NCBI GenBank assembly: GCA_963930775.1
Contig: OZ005696.1
Coordinates: 6,324,001-6,388,000, forward strand
Reading direction: 5' to 3'
Source of the DNA: Cliona cf. orientalis
Taxonomy: Eukaryota > Porifera > Demospongiae > Clionaida > Clionaidae
Length of the DNA stretch: 64,000 bases
Shown here: in pieces, positions 23,401 to 38,500 of the stretch
Position numbering within the stretch: the stretch's first letter is position 1
Layout: each line of letters opens with the position of its first letter
Notes under the pieces: model-generated
The model's input: the letters and a program-made list of their open reading frames with translations, nothing else
Told to the model about the DNA's origin: nothing
Database searches by the model: none
Program-made: the position numbers and the translations under genes

Positions 23401-26400
23401 AATGACCTTGTATGTGCATGCATGACATGCGTATATGTGTGTGTCTGTATGCACACCAGTACGATCCTTCAACCACAAGCTCCGAGAAGTACTATATCTG
23501 CCAGTTGCGCTGATGACCCCTTTAATTGAATAAATTAATTAGCAGCTAGTACAATAATTTATTTCTATTAACACAGCCATCCACTTATGCACCTATAGTA
23601 CATTTCTAAAGGCTGCCACTTAACTAAAAGTTAATCATGAGGTGTTGCCAATGTATTGTGTGAAGTGCTGAAGGTTGTTGAAAGATGTGTATGCATTGAT
23701 GATTACGTGTGCATATGTACAACCAGAGAGTTACTGCAGACCTTGAAATTTTTTTCTGATAAATGCAGGGTGTGGTTGGAAGAAAAGTTTATCAATCCCT
23801 ACAAAAAATTGTGTTTGAGCTGAATTTGGCAAACTACGTAATGTAATATTTATGAAATTCTTAGGCTATATAGTGCCTGTTACATGTAGATAATTTCACA
23901 TGTACATGCATGGGGCCATGAATTGTTGGCTATCAAAATATACGGTTCATTCATGATCATAGTCAAATATTACATTTGTAAATGTACTGACGAGGCCCAG
24001 CTTGGCTGAAACTGCTGTCTGTAGTTGCACTTTTGGTACTTGCATACTTTTTTGAAGTTTCAAAGTTTGAAGTGTTTAGAATGGTATGTTGCATGTAAGT
24101 CCATTTATGCCAGGAAGGAGGAAAACCATGCTTTCTATTAGGGTCAGAGTCTACTAATCAACCTGTAGCATTTATAGTTCAGAGAGGATGTTGGGAAGTG
24201 GAGAGCTAGAGACCAAAGGTGGCTGCAAGAGTAGATTAGGATAGGTAGCTTATAGCTGGGATAATTAGGTAATTGGATTGTCTCAACTCAAGGAGGATAA
24301 CCATGCTGTCTGGCAGACATGGCAACAGGAAAGTGCTTAACAACAGGTAGTCTGCCAAACAGTAATGTTTATGCATTCCTGAGATCTGTAGCACATGTAA
24401 TTATAATTATAGAAGATTGAGAAGAAAAGCACATGACCTACAAAGGTTAGGGATTGGAATAGATATTTGTAGGATCGCAGCTAATTAGATAATCAGATTT
24501 GTTATAATTGAGAACGTGACCACTCAACTTGAGAGGGTAAATCACTGCCCCAGAGGCAGGAAGATGCATCACAAATAATAGCAATAATAATAATAGTTAG
24601 TACTAGTGTGATCGATAGAAGGATGTTTATGTCGTTCCTAGAGGGGCAGGTGGATCGATGCATGTTCGTTGGTCCTTGTGAACGTTGGCTGGTGAAGGGA
24701 AGTGGGACAAAGGTTGACTCAGAGTGTGTGCATGGGTGCATTACACGAAATTGGATTTTCAGCATTGGAACAAGAGGAAGTATAATGGGTACTATATACC
24801 TTAACCTTCTTTCAACTTTAAATTTTGTGAAAATATAAAATGCTGACAGTGCAGGGAGGGTGGGATGATATGTACATGTATGTACTTCCACTAAAGGTTT
24901 CAGACAGGAGATACCAAATACATGAAATTTAATTTTGCTAGATAAAAATTTCACCAAGTCAGGTTTGTAGATACATGTAGTTATCCCTAGAATCTAAGGT
25001 GGAGCGGTGCACATGCCCTTATGCTGAATCTGCCTACACGTATGCTGATGAGGACCAATTTAGCTGAAATAGCTGTCTGCAGTTGTACCTCCGTACTTTT
25101 TGAAGTTTCATGTCCAGCGCTAGCCATGCATACATATACATGTACATGTGTATGTATATGTACATGTGACTACTCATGCATGTACGTTAATTTAGTTTAC
25201 TTTGCTTTCTCTTGTGTACAGGCGAGCCTCTCGCACTAACATCACTCAGGATTCATCAGTGTTCATCTGCATCAGCATGTTGGCACGCGCAGTGGGTCCC
25301 CAGGTAGAGAAGGACATCAAAGCTCTACTCGATCAGATGTTCAGCGTCGGACTCAGCTTGGATTTGACCTCTGCCCTCCGCGTCATTGCTCAGGAGGTGC
25401 CCCAGCTGCAGAGGGACATACAAGGTCAGTGGTTTGTACATACGTAATTTAAGTGTAGGATCTACATGTGTACATGCATGTACATGTATGTATAATATAT
25501 GTGTACGCATGATCAATGAATGAAGGAACCCTCTTTATGTGTAGTGGTCCTTTAAAGTGAGTACATGTACATATATTATTTTAATACTATGTACATGTAC
25601 CAAGGTATATACCATGCAAGACATGCATGTATTCACCAGTGAAAGTATCTGCAGTATCATATACACTGTACATGTATGTACTCTGCTTGCAACTAAGCAC
25701 TTCAGAGCCACTAATTGTTTACTCTACAATTGACCAGCAAAGCAGGGTACACTGTAAAAGAGAGGAAAAGTTGGAATAAACCAACACCACCTGCAGATTC
25801 TAACCTCAGTGGTTGGATAATACTAAATAGGTCTCCAACTGGGACACTAGTCTAAGAGCTAGCAGACTGTGGTAGTAATTTTACAGGTACTAACCTCAGT
25901 GGTTGCCTTGATAGGTCTCCAATTGAGTTATAGCTGATAGCAGACTGTGGTAGTGGGTGGAGCTCATGTCCATAGTTCCTTCCCAGATTAGGAGTACACC
26001 AACCTGCCCTCCCACTGGCCACTGGGCTATGCTAGCTATGCATATATAGTGCTGGTGATGTTGTTGATAATAATTCCTCCATCTCTGATCTGTGAGAGAG
26101 ACACTTGCTTGGCTCCACCTGTACAATTCACTTGGTGCCTTCAAGTCTGGGACTAACCTGCTGAGCTCCTCCTTTGGGGTCCCCTTAGGTTTGTTAGTCC
26201 AGTTAATTTTAGTCTTATCATTATCTTTGTGTGCAATAGTGAGGGTGCTTTTGTGCCCCAGATGGAGACACTTGGCTTTACAGTGTTTATGCTAATACAA
26301 GATCTAAGGTAGGGCAGGAAAAATTAATCGTGGTTTAGGACCTTTCATAATGGAGTGTGACACCTTCACCAGAAAATTACGTGGAAGTATTTAGCTTAAA

Positions 26401-26474
26401 TCCATTCTATTAGAATTAAATTAAATTAAGAATTGTGTATAAATTTGAAATTTTTTATGACACCCTCTCCCTCA

Positions 26475-26562
<88 letters not shown>

Positions 26563-29500
26563 TCTCTCCAATTTCCCTCTCCCACCACCGATTAGATGGT
26601 CTCCTGAAGATGCTCTACATGATTCTCCTTCACCAGGCGATGCGTCACCCCGGAGCTCCCCGGTCTGCCCCTCATGCTCCCCCTCCTGCTCCATCCGCTG
26701 GCTCCCTCCCCGAGGCCGACATCGGCAGTGTTACCCTGGCCCTACAGACACTCGGCTCCTTTAATTTTGGAGGTAATCAATCACTTAAATTAATCAGTAC
26801 CTTCCAATGTGAGACTATTAATGAATAAATCGTGCAAATTAGAAAGCAGGTAACTTATTGCTATGATTATTTGCAGGTACAAATCTTAGCGAATTTTAGA
26901 ATAGTACGTTTAGCGGGTACTCATTTTAGCAATTTTTCAAAATTAACATTCTATTTATTCGAAAATGTTGAAAATTTTAATATTTGCTGGTACAAATATT
27001 AGCGAAAATCGTGCAAATCGCTAATTTCTCTGAAGTTAGTACCCCCAAACAAAAGTGTCCTTAAGGTATGCTACATTTATGTAAATAATATAGTACAGTA
27101 ACTTTTAGCGACAGAGTTCTCATTCATATGAAGATAGGAGACAAAAAACATTCCATTGCCCGATTTCTCTACATGTACATGTACATGACATTGTACGTAC
27201 ATGTACATGTACAATGTATGTACATGTATGGGCTACATGTAGCTAGGGATGATTTGCTATCCCATAAATAGGAAGGATTATAATATACATGTAATTCTGA
27301 TCAGCACCAGTAGTCTGCAGTATGTGTGTGTGACTTTGTGGAATAGTCTGGTTATTTTTGGTGAAAACCAGATCTTTCCTGAGAGTAGCCATTATTCTTC
27401 CTGCGTCACATATGTTGCACCCCTTGGGAGAGTGCAGCATCTCAATGCCGCCATAAACCAGATGCAGACAGGTTCAAGTAGACATATATCTTAATGGTAT
27501 TCCTCATGAAAGCCATAATAATTATTGATTCATACATGGAAGCTACATGTAACCATTTCCATGGATGATAGCTGCAGGCAGGTTGGCTGGCCGGTTGATT
27601 TTTGTGGTGATGCATGTGCAGGCCTGGATTTTTTCCAGAGGCCTTGATCCTCCCCATTGCCCCTTGCCCCCTATAGCTACATACCTACATGTGTGTATAC
27701 CTCCGCCTCCTCATTTTTTGTAGCACATGTATGTGTGCACTGCATCTCCCACACCTACACTCTCTCTGCCAACATGTGTGTGTGTGTTGATACTATTGTG
27801 GGTAGGTGGCTGTGAGAGCTAGCCACGCTCATCTACTGTTGCTGTGGGCGGGAAATTGAGCATTCATTCTTGTGGTGGTTGTGTTCTTGCTTTGTTACAT
27901 ATCCTGTTGGGTAGGGCTAGGTAAACTTGCTGGCTATAGGAGGGTAGTGTGGGCGATTGTACTATAATTATACATGTAGGTGGAAATGGAGCCATGGTTA
28001 TTGGTGGACAGAAGTATTTATTGATGATTCGGGTGCATCTTGTCATTTCCTGTGCTAGTGCCGTAAATCATGAATATTTTTTGGGATAAAATTTTGTGCT
28101 AAATCATTTTCGGAAAAACGACCTGCGTTAATAATGTGGATAATCTTTGCATTGCCCATGCTATCTGAAAATATTCTTTGTAATAAAAACTTTATCATTA
28201 TGTGTAAGGTCTTACAAATCTAGTTGTACAGGTATCGTAGGACAGGTTTTGATTGTGTACTTTAATGATTGCGTTCAAGTCAAGTCAGGCCAGATTGCGA
28301 ATCCAATAATTGCGATGGACAACCCCGTACCGTACTATAGTATACTTGCACGTTTATGTTTGCGAATCTATTAATTGCGAAACATAGAAATTTAAACTCA
28401 AAATTCACAGTTAATGGATACTCGCAATTAAAACCCGACCTATGGTATGTGTAACAATAATTTTTGTATAATGCATTATGCATACTTTGTATATAATGCT
28501 ATTTAATTTTCATCCCCACTCTGCAGCTCACCCTCCCCTTCAGCTGGTGCAGAACTGTGCCGAGCACTACCTGACCTCTGAGCACCGTTCCATTCGCATG
28601 GAGGCTGTCCGTACATGTGCCGCTCTCCTCGTTCCTAACCTCCTCCCTCCGACCATCTTTACCAACCCCTTCGTCACCTTCAGTGCCGCCTCAGCCCAAG
28701 TAGTGGGAGATGTGCTCGGGAAGCTACTGACAGTTGGAATCACTGATCAGGGTGAGCACTATATAGCTCTTCATTCATTGTAACAGTTGCCAGTGAGCGC
28801 TATTGATTCATTGTTGTCAGTGAGTCTATTACATGTACATGTATGTTTTGCAGGGTTTTATCTGGCCTAACAATTTTGGGGGGTAAACAAGTGAGGTACA
28901 TGTATGCTAGATGAATGGGCCACCTTGGCGGCCCAAGAGGGTGGGTGTGGGAGGGGGATGTGCCCCTTCCCTGGAAAGCTAAAGTATTAATTGACGTTAG
29001 TGTCCCCCCCCCCCCCCCCCCCCCCCCCCCAAAATTTAAGCAACACTTTATGAATTTCAATTAAGTTTCTGTAAATTTGGGGGGGGGGGGGGACACACCC
29101 TGTTGGGCTCTATGCAGATAAAATAAACCTAGGGGAACCCCCTTTATGCGCTTAGACACACCTCTGTATCTAGGTGAACCACAAGCTTTAATATGAGTTT
29201 GTGGACCTCTGCATCCCAGCCAAGTCCAAACCTTCAGATACCTAGGGGAACTCCCTTTAAGTTAGTGTATGGGTTTGCGCTGTATATAGGGGAAACCACC
29301 TTAGCATGTGCTTACATATAGCTTTATATTATCTAGGGGTAGATTCCCAAACATGTTTATACATGTATAAGCATAATTATACATGTGTTAAGATAAGCGA
29401 TGTGCCAGTTAGGAAAGTTTTACTGTCAACTGTTAATGGTGTCTATATAACAAACATTGAGCTCCATAATTCCCCTTATCTGCAGAAAAAAGTACAACTA

Positions 29501-32500
29501 ACTTGATTTGGTATCAAGCTCTTGTGCTAACTATTTACAATGATGTTCTCAATAGTACATGGTTGACTTTCCACCACAATTAGCTGCTAAAGATAACCTT
29601 GCACCAGAGCTCTTAGGCTAATGATATCATTAATTATTGGTGAAGGTACAAGCACATGTTATTGTACACTGTGGATGTGAAGGTGATCCTTATGTCGTGC
29701 TAAAACTTGTTTTTGATGTTTCTGTTAGTTTGTTCCACAAGCTGCATCATCATTTCTCCGCTGCTATAGGCCTTCATATTCATTTGTAATGAAGGCACTC
29801 ATGATCAGATAGACAAATGGACTTTGGATAGTATCTATGCTTCTACCCTGAACTAACACGCTTACCACTAGGGACATGCACATTATGCTTTTTAAAGTTC
29901 CTATTATGCTATGCTCCAATTCCCAACACCAAGCCAATTATGCTCATTGTTTTGTATCTAATAATATGCTCTCGATTTCTCTCAATTCTTCAATATTTTT
30001 CATACTATTCTGTGATAATTCGTTCAGAAACTTGTATATACCTTATGATAGTTTTATTTCATAGAAAAGGCAAGCTACGGCTGTACTAGACTACACTACT
30101 CACTAAACATTAGAAAAGTACTATGTACTTGATTGATTACCTTATATTTTAACCCAATTATGCCAGAATTATGCTGGCATGACAAAATCACCTATAATGT
30201 CCAAAGCAATGCCAGCATATTATTGTGTTTGTCTCTATTAATTTTACCACTTAATTACGATTGATCATGGCCACATCCCACCCAGCCCATCCCTTCAGTC
30301 TTTGAAGTATTTAATGTTTGATAAGCCACGAACTTGGGGACCATAACAGGCCTACTAGTACTGTAACATGCATATTGTCTTGATAGTACTACACATGACT
30401 ATAATGTTCATCGTAATTGCATGTACATGTAAGTTCTAATAACATGCATGTGCATGTTACAGAGGCTAGTTGTAAGGCAGACTGCAGATTGCAGGTTGGA
30501 GGTTGTTTGCTTGAGGTGGTGTAGTGTCCCTGTAGCCCAGCGGTGTACATGTAGCTTATGGAAGAATAATATTATTGGTGGTCAGGTGTTTGAATGTGGC
30601 AGTTTGAGGTGGGTGGGGGAGGGGAGGGGGCGTGGCAGTGACTCCTGTAATGCTGATTCCAACTTCATTTCTCCAGTATTCTGTTGAAAATTATTCTTAG
30701 GGAGCTCAATAATTAAATATCAGTATGTGTGGAATTTTTTCCTTCATCTATCTAATTACATGTATATAATATGCGTGCATAATTGTGCAACTGTTACCTG
30801 TGGATAAAGTATTCTTCTGTGTACGTACATGTATATCAGTATTAAGTCTTAAATTTCTATTCCTTCTGCAGATGATGAAATTCGTGAGTGTGTGTTTCTG
30901 TCCCTGGATGAGCGCTTTGACCCCCACCTTGCCCAGGCTGAGAGCCTCACCACTCTCTTTGTCGCCATGCACGATGGGGTGAGTTAACTATTACACATTG
31001 CCAATCAGCAGTGGTATAGGGTAACACGTACTACAGAAGGAGCTATTGTTATTGTTCAGAAATACTATAAATGTTTATTTGGCCAGCTTGCCATCTTTTA
31101 AATCCCAAGTTCTTATCTAATGTTTTGTGTGTATACTACATACGTATGTACATCTACATGTAGCTCGTTCCCGGGCCGGCTGCTCCCAATTTTTCATGAT
31201 TAAAAATTGGGAGCGGCCTGGGAACAAGGCTATGTATGCAGGAGGATGGATGGGTGTCTATAGCCATATTTTCATGAATATATTTTTAGTAGGATTGAGT
31301 GTAATCGATAATATTATAGCTATCATAGCTATTGCACATATGCATCTAACACTAAGAGGTACGGATGATAGGCTAAATGGAACCCCCCTTTCTGGCTATA
31401 AAACTACTGCTATGGCTCACCTTAGATTACTTTAGAAGAACATTCATTTGAAAACAGATCGATTGGATTGGTAAGGCTGGTAGTTTGTCTCAAAAAAAAA
31501 AAGCGATTGAAATGGGCATGGTTTTTCCCCAAAGTGGGCGTGGCTCCTAATACTAACCCAATTTTCACCTCCAGTAGTATGCGCCACACCACATATATGT
31601 GTATGATAATAATTATTATGGTCCAATGAATGTGTCAGTGATTCGAGTGTGGTCTAGAGTGCAGTTTCAGTGTTTGTGCTAGTGGCAATTTAGTCCATCT
31701 CCTTGAATACCTGAGTGCCCCGTTTCGTGCACAAGAGTGTACCACAATCCCCCCCCCCCCCCCCCCCCCCCTCTAGAAATTCTGGATCCACCACTGATGC
31801 ATGTGCATGTATGAACATGATTTAGCACAAAATAGCTACAGTATGCACCCCCTCTCCTTTGTACACCTTTCTAAAGCATGGGCTCTTACCTGAAAGTGGG
31901 TGCTTGCCTGGGATGCTATGGTATTTGGATATTCAGGTATTTGTGATGGCCTTTCTGCCTGAACTAAATTACAGTGCATTATTTATCTCTCCTTCTAGTG
32001 GGTAGCTAGTGTACACTTAGCATTCAAAAACATTGACCATGCTTAGTATAATAACAGCTAGATGTTCAAAAAGTTATGCAACACATTGACATTCAAAATT
32101 ATGTACATGTAACAGCAATAAAATCTGAGCAGTCAGTGAGTAGTTTGTAAGAGTATAATAGTGTCGTACTTGCAGAATACAATTGCACAAAGTCTTTTAG
32201 AGTAGGCACACTTGAATGCATGTAACTAGTGATATGTACATGTACACTGTACCAGTGACTTAAACAGTCAGAACACAAAAAAACTACACTGAAATCATGA
32301 GCCAAAAAAAAAAAAAAAAAAGCTGACACTATACAAAAAAAAGGACTGCACCTGCTGCAAGTTTAGGAGACCACTAGTTCACCTTTGTCCGTGGACTGTG
32401 ACTGCACTGGTGTGATGGTGGTTGTGCAGCTAGCTGCGAGGTTGCTCAGCTCTCCTGGCACGTAGGTTCTGGTGCTTCTGTTGTGAAGGACTAGCTCTCC

Positions 32501-35500
32501 TCTACTTTTGCAGATCTCCTTCACAGGACTTTTCAGCAACTTTGGTGGGAATCCATTTCTCCCCTCCTGCAAACATTTGCAGCTTGCAACTGCAAAGCTG
32601 ATGATGGCTGCAGCCAGTAGAGATAGAAGCACTCCAGTCAGTGCTGTTAGCAGTGACAACTGCTGCCCCAAGTGGTCCAGTGTAGCTGCCATGCTGCAAG
32701 GATCCATAGCTATGTATACTCACAGAGCAATTTTTGTTCACTTGGCAAGTTTGTCTGAGACAGTGCTCTGATCTGCCAGCTGTTTTTATGCCTGTAGATC
32801 ACATCCTGTTTAGGAATTAAATTTATAGGTGAAGTCCCCTTGTGGTCCACATTTCAATTTTGATGGCTTCAGCACATTTTTCACATGCAGCCACTGCCAC
32901 AATATAAGAGGAATAGAGGGCACTAATTATTAATAATATTCACAGCTCAAGCACATTCCATGAGCTCATGAGCTGTAAATATTATTACTGCACTATTCTT
33001 TTTTGTTGCAAAATGGCATTGCACATGACATATATTATGTTGGCTTATAATGCACTCAACTAATATTATAGTATATGATCTTAATTTCCTTGTGATCATA
33101 TTATGTAAGCAGTCTATTGTGATCTGTCATAGTCCTTAGGTGTCTTGTGAGGATAGCATTTTTATTGCTACTTGGGTATTTCCATGTGTAGTAAGTCCCA
33201 TTTTATTGCTGCTTGTGTATTACTAGTATTATGTTTAGTGATTGGTATCTATAGATATGTAGTAAGTTACGTATTTGATCCCACTATGTATGCAGTATGT
33301 ATAGTTATTCATTTGTCTTGTGCTGTATCATCGTCTATGGATCAGCTATGATCATTGCACCGTAAATCTGGAAATTTTCGTTGTAAAAATATTTTCGTAG
33401 TCAGTGGCGGCTACGAAAATTAATCTTACAAAAATTAGTATGCACTATTACGCTAATGTGGTAAGGGGTCGTTCCTACGAAAATATTTTTACATGAAAAT
33501 TTATCATACAAAAGTTTCTGTACACGAAAATTTCCAGATCTACGGTATATTTTGATAATTATTATGAGGGTATGTGTACTTTCAGTCACATCAAGTAGTC
33601 TAGACCAGATGCACATTATGCACTGCTTGCATATAATATTATGGCACGAGAGCTGCATGGAGAGCTGCATGTCTAGAGTAATACATGCCTGTATGCCACG
33701 CTCACCTAGTGCTACCTTACCTATTTTTTTTGCGGGTACGTATTTCTGCGGATTGGCCCAATTTTTTAGCTATACATGTACTATAATATGCACTATAATT
33801 ACCGTAGTGTCCTGGGCAAGCACCCACTCCCGGGTAAACACCCATGTACCTCATTTCAAGGGGTCGATGTAGCAGCTTCTTAGCATCTATATTATAGTAT
33901 AATTGAGTTTCCAGACTACAGGATATGCATATATATATGTATGAATAGCTTTCGATTCTGCTACAGCTAGTATACAGTCCCTAAATCCATGCTCTCCATG
34001 AGTGACGACTGCAAAAGTCGTGGCACTGCTATACATTTAGTGGGCCATGCCATTGGACTATGGCACGAGCATACGCGACCTGATAGAGGCAGTTACGTTG
34101 AAGTTCTGTATGAGAATATCAACGAGACAGATTGGGCCAAGTTTGGAAAGATTGGTCAGGAACAGTTTAACCTCGTGCCAGATGTTGGCTATGATGTGTA
34201 GAGGGTCATGCACTACAGTCCGGATGATTTCACAAAGAATGGCGGAGAGACTCTCTTTCAATGGGTCAATGTAGCAGCTTCTTTACAAATGTATGGAAAT
34301 TATATCCCGGGTAATTAGTACCCATGCGGGCCAAAATCACTATGCATGTTTAAACACTATGGTAATAGAATTGTCGACCCTGTAGTATTTCTTGCTAATT
34401 AAATCAAAATTTTGGCAGATATATGTGCAAATAGTTATCATCTAAGGTGCATATGCATGGAGCCTTATTAATTGTTTGACAACACTTACATATTTTATTA
34501 TTACAAGCTTGAGTGTATCCAATCGAGGTAGCTCTTGATATACCTGGGTGTGGTCAGTAGGTGTGGCCAAAACAAAAGCATGATTTATAATGTACGTTCT
34601 CTAATCTATAGAAGTAAGTTGCAAAATGGTTGTTTATTGTACATATATACCGTATCCTCCCGAAAATAAGCCCCCCCTTTTTCAGCAGTAGACATGACCT
34701 AGACTGGGGAGGGGGCTTATTTTCGAATATGCACTTTCCCTCGAATATAAGCCCCCCTTAGCCACCATCGTTGGTCACGTACCGCGGGAAATATCTAGAG
34801 TTTGCTTGTCTTTTCTCCAAAAAAGCGGCAACACGAGGATCAGCGGTAGTAAAATATGGAAAAGGACTTGTTGTTCCGTGTGTGTACGTCTTTAGAGGAA
34901 AGTAAAAGCATCTTGACCGGCTCGTAAGTGTCTTCGCCAAGCTAGAAGTGCCATCATAATAGAATGACTTCAAAACAGGCTTTTCTAAAAGCCAGCACCA
35001 TCTTTGTACTCGTAGTCAATTGAAGGGCGGGGTTACGTACGTACGTACGTGCTCGCGCGCGTGTATATTATTTGCAGTCTATCTACTTGGTGGGAGGGGG
35101 GCTTATAATCGAGGCAAACATACCTGTGCAAGAACTTGAAGGTCAAAGAGGGGAGGGGGCTTATTTTCGAAGGGGGCTTATTTTCGGGAGGATACGGTAC
35201 ATGTATAGCTGACGCTTTTGGATGAACTATTGCAATTAATATACTGCCAAAAGCACATACACCTCCCTTCACTTTTAGCTCAAGTTCCTACATAGATAGT
35301 TCTGTCTTGTGTATATATAAGCTGACTGGAGAATGTAGATACTGTATGGCGGGTAATTTTCGTGGGGTCTAATTTTCGTGGAAAGTCCGAAAAGACCCTC
35401 AAAAATAATTTTTGTGGTTTAAATTTCGTGACAGCAACCAGTCTAGGGGCGTGGCACTGCTGCACAAGCGATGATGTAATCGATACACGCGCTCGCGATC

Positions 35501-38500
35501 TTCTTTGTTACTAAGCCATACCTACAGAGACTTGGACAAAAGGCATGAGATAGAAGAATATTAGTGTCGAAGATGCTATCAGCTGGCTACTGTTGCTTGC
35601 TAACACTGGACAGTATTGGCCGCACTGCCACGAAGTTTATGGCCACGCCCATCATCATGGACTCGCATAATACCATATCACCGTAGGCATTAATTTTCGT
35701 GGGTGGGAAAATTTCGTGACTGCCAAGTCAACCACGAAAACAGACAGCCAGAGCTTGAGATCATGCGCCCAGGATGCGTTTGACGGTCGGTAATGGTCGT
35801 CACATGGAAATGTAATGATCCTGTGTATAAACCCCCTCCCCCAATATTAGCATGAAGGCGAGATTCTATGGTAATAATTATTTCATCAAATTTTCCAATG
35901 TACGGTTGTGATACGTAATTAAGATACTTGTTATATATATACAATGAAAAATATTTTTCAGAGCGACAATTTTCTTATATAGTCCGTGTCCTAACCTGGA
36001 GGGCATAAAAGATGCGCTCTCCTACAAGTTCAGAAGACTCACAATTGGTCAGAATTGTTGTGCCGTGTGCACAAACGAGGTTGCCAGGGCCTAGGATGCA
36101 TTCTCGAGCTCGAGCGAGCGGCGCAAGTGCCGCGCGTTTCGACAGGCCTGCTCGGCAGGCTGCCGAGCCTCGAGCGAAGCGAGAGGCGATGTCTGCTCTT
36201 TGTCATGGTCTGGTAATAGATTCGACGTTCGAACGGAGTGAGAACGTCACCATTACATGGTGAGTTTGATCAGCTACTCTTGGCCTGCATTGAGGGGTAC
36301 GTGTGGTCTTCATCTGCGCATGCGCGATGTACGAACTGGCACTGAATTGTACTATAGCATGCTGTTAGTAGTGTTCAATCACATTATCCCATGATTGTGA
36401 CATCAAACATACTTGTATACATCAACAGATGATATTCAGAACTAATAATAATAATAATATAATATTATTATACGCAAGTTATTGGTGTCAGTTTACATGG
36501 CACACACTGTTTATATACATACATGAATCAGCAGTGGTGTACTACATCACAATAGATGAAGAAACTACTGACTATGATAAACATTGACATCACTCAAAGC
36601 ATAAAATTAATAGTCTTAGACTAGTATGACAACTATTTAATACTGTTTAAAAACACACATGCATGCATGTATATAACTGTTCACCTGCTAGAAGGTTAGG
36701 ATACTACCAATTCACCTTCGTCTTCCACTGGCACTATCTGCATTGGCATGGTGGTTGTGATGCTAGTACAGTACTTGACCAGCTCTCTTGAGACATCTGA
36801 CTGCACTGCATGACTGCTAGCGCTGGTGGGACCAATTCTCCTCTCTCTCTGCCCCTTTCTTCCATGGGGCTTTTTAGTGACTCTATCGTTTTCTCTCGTT
36901 TTTCTAGCCTTATTTTGCAACCTATAACTGCAGCAACTGCAAGTGCAACAATCGCAGCAATCAGTAGTGTAGTAAGTAGAGCAGCAAGCAGTGCTAGTGA
37001 TGGCTTCTCATCCAGGCTGCATAGTGTAGCTGCTGCAACTTCCATACTGCAAGTATCCATCGTCTGTCTGCATGCATTCATCAGAAGGGAATATATTAGT
37101 TGTCAGCTTGTTATGTATGAATTTGCTCTCTCTATTGCACTGACTGAGGAAGCTGTGTTTTTATGCCCCTGCACTATCACTAAGCCACTTCCTGGTGGAT
37201 TTAGGTGAAGTCCCCATTGCACAAAAGAACACATAATATTATGAATAATTATGGTTTATAGTTTACTCCCTAGTGTTCCTTGTATGGCAGCCAGTTGGGG
37301 GATAGGGATTTAGTGTTCATTATCCCTCGCCTACGCTGTAGTAATGAATGTAGTGTGCTGAACTGTCTAGTATTGTTGAAAACATATACATGTATGAAAT
37401 GCTGAGAGTATGATGTGTCATAATGAGGGGCGATTGCGTACGCTTGTCCATCATGGCAGACTTATATGTCCAACCTTGGAGCCATTGTGTGGGGTTTGTC
37501 TGAGTACGTAACTACCGGTATCTACTATTTTACCATGTTTTCCAACACTGACGTTTCTGTACTAGTAATAATAGTACCATAATTATTTCCCGGTCAACTG
37601 TGAGCTTGTCCATGTCTTGCTGGTGTCTTTGTATTCATGTGTTTTGCTAATTAGGTTGCCGTTATTGGACTACCCTTCTTAAATTAACTACCATATCTGT
37701 TTTGATTACTCACAATAATTGTCATGCATGCGTGCTAATAGCAGTTAATGTTCTTGGCTCCTGTACATGCAATGCCAAATATGTAATTATGTTATGATCG
37801 AGTTACAGGGCATATTTTGTGGAGATTTCACATATGGAAATCTTTGTATCATATGTACTTGATATACTTTATTAACCCTCGGTGCATGCGCGAGGGTTAC
37901 GGTAGTTGGTTTGTCTGTCTGTCTGCTACCATGCTAGCTGCTACATACCTCGTTTGCGAGTCCAATTTTCGATGTTGTAAGGCTCCTTATGGCGTTCCAA
38001 ATGCATGATTTGTATGGATTTCTCTGAAAACGCTTTGTTCGCCAGTTTTGGCGTCATTTGCCGATTCTAAGCTTCTTGACTTTGCCCGAGCTAGCGATAG
38101 CATCACTTAACGTATAAATAGGTTGCGCGCTATATACGGTATGTACGCCTATTAACACTCAGCGCATGCGCGGTTGCATCAATCCCTCCGCCAGTCCACT
38201 GGCAAACTTTTGACAATCGTGGGATGACAGTGGCTTCTTTTCAACTCCAAGGCTTAGCTGCCTGTATTCTTGTGGTACCCTTGGACTCTCTGGCTTGTAT
38301 GCATGCATGGCATTTAATACAGTGCTTGAACCCAAGTGAGTTGCGATAATATTGGACATGCAATATTTCTCAGTGTACTTCAGTCTTGTGCCAAGGCCCA
38401 AGAATTGGAGGTTAGGCTACAGTGAGGGAAGTTGAGTTGATGTCGACACCACAGTATGGACTTCGATACAACACACTAGGGTTATTGCTGCTTTGTGGGC

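Larger units (their letters stand above)
31797..37868. repeat. Segmental duplication block 1 (intron 12)
   Basis: This block and 41677-49038 share the same ordered sequence from GAACATGATTTAGCACAA at the left to TTTTGTGGAGATTTC and GTACTTGATA at the right. Each block contains one A-type and one B-type GELV-box gene. Block 1 uniquely holds two CCGTA MITEs and an astacin remnant. Identity is high in the genes and lower between them. Confidence 0.88.

Noticed and set aside
26433-26828. Two + strand frames with Ser-Leu repeats running into mTOR exon 10
   Set aside because: The repeat part is the intronic CT tract. The real exon starts after the TTAG acceptor at 26596, in phase with exon 9.
32502-32741. 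Alternative - strand frame overlapping gene A (also in A')
   Set aside because: It lacks a membrane span and the terminal box, and is out of frame with the family pattern shared by the other members.
35340-35720. A further CCGTA-type MITE (TAATTTTCGTGG motifs)
   Set aside because: The two end-like segments (35342 and 35682) are in the same orientation, so a proper inverted pair is not visible.
36012-36263. + strand ORF rich in Arg and Ala
   Set aside because: Lies in a dispersed palindromic repeat. The copies at 43.5 and 50.9 kb do not keep the frame.
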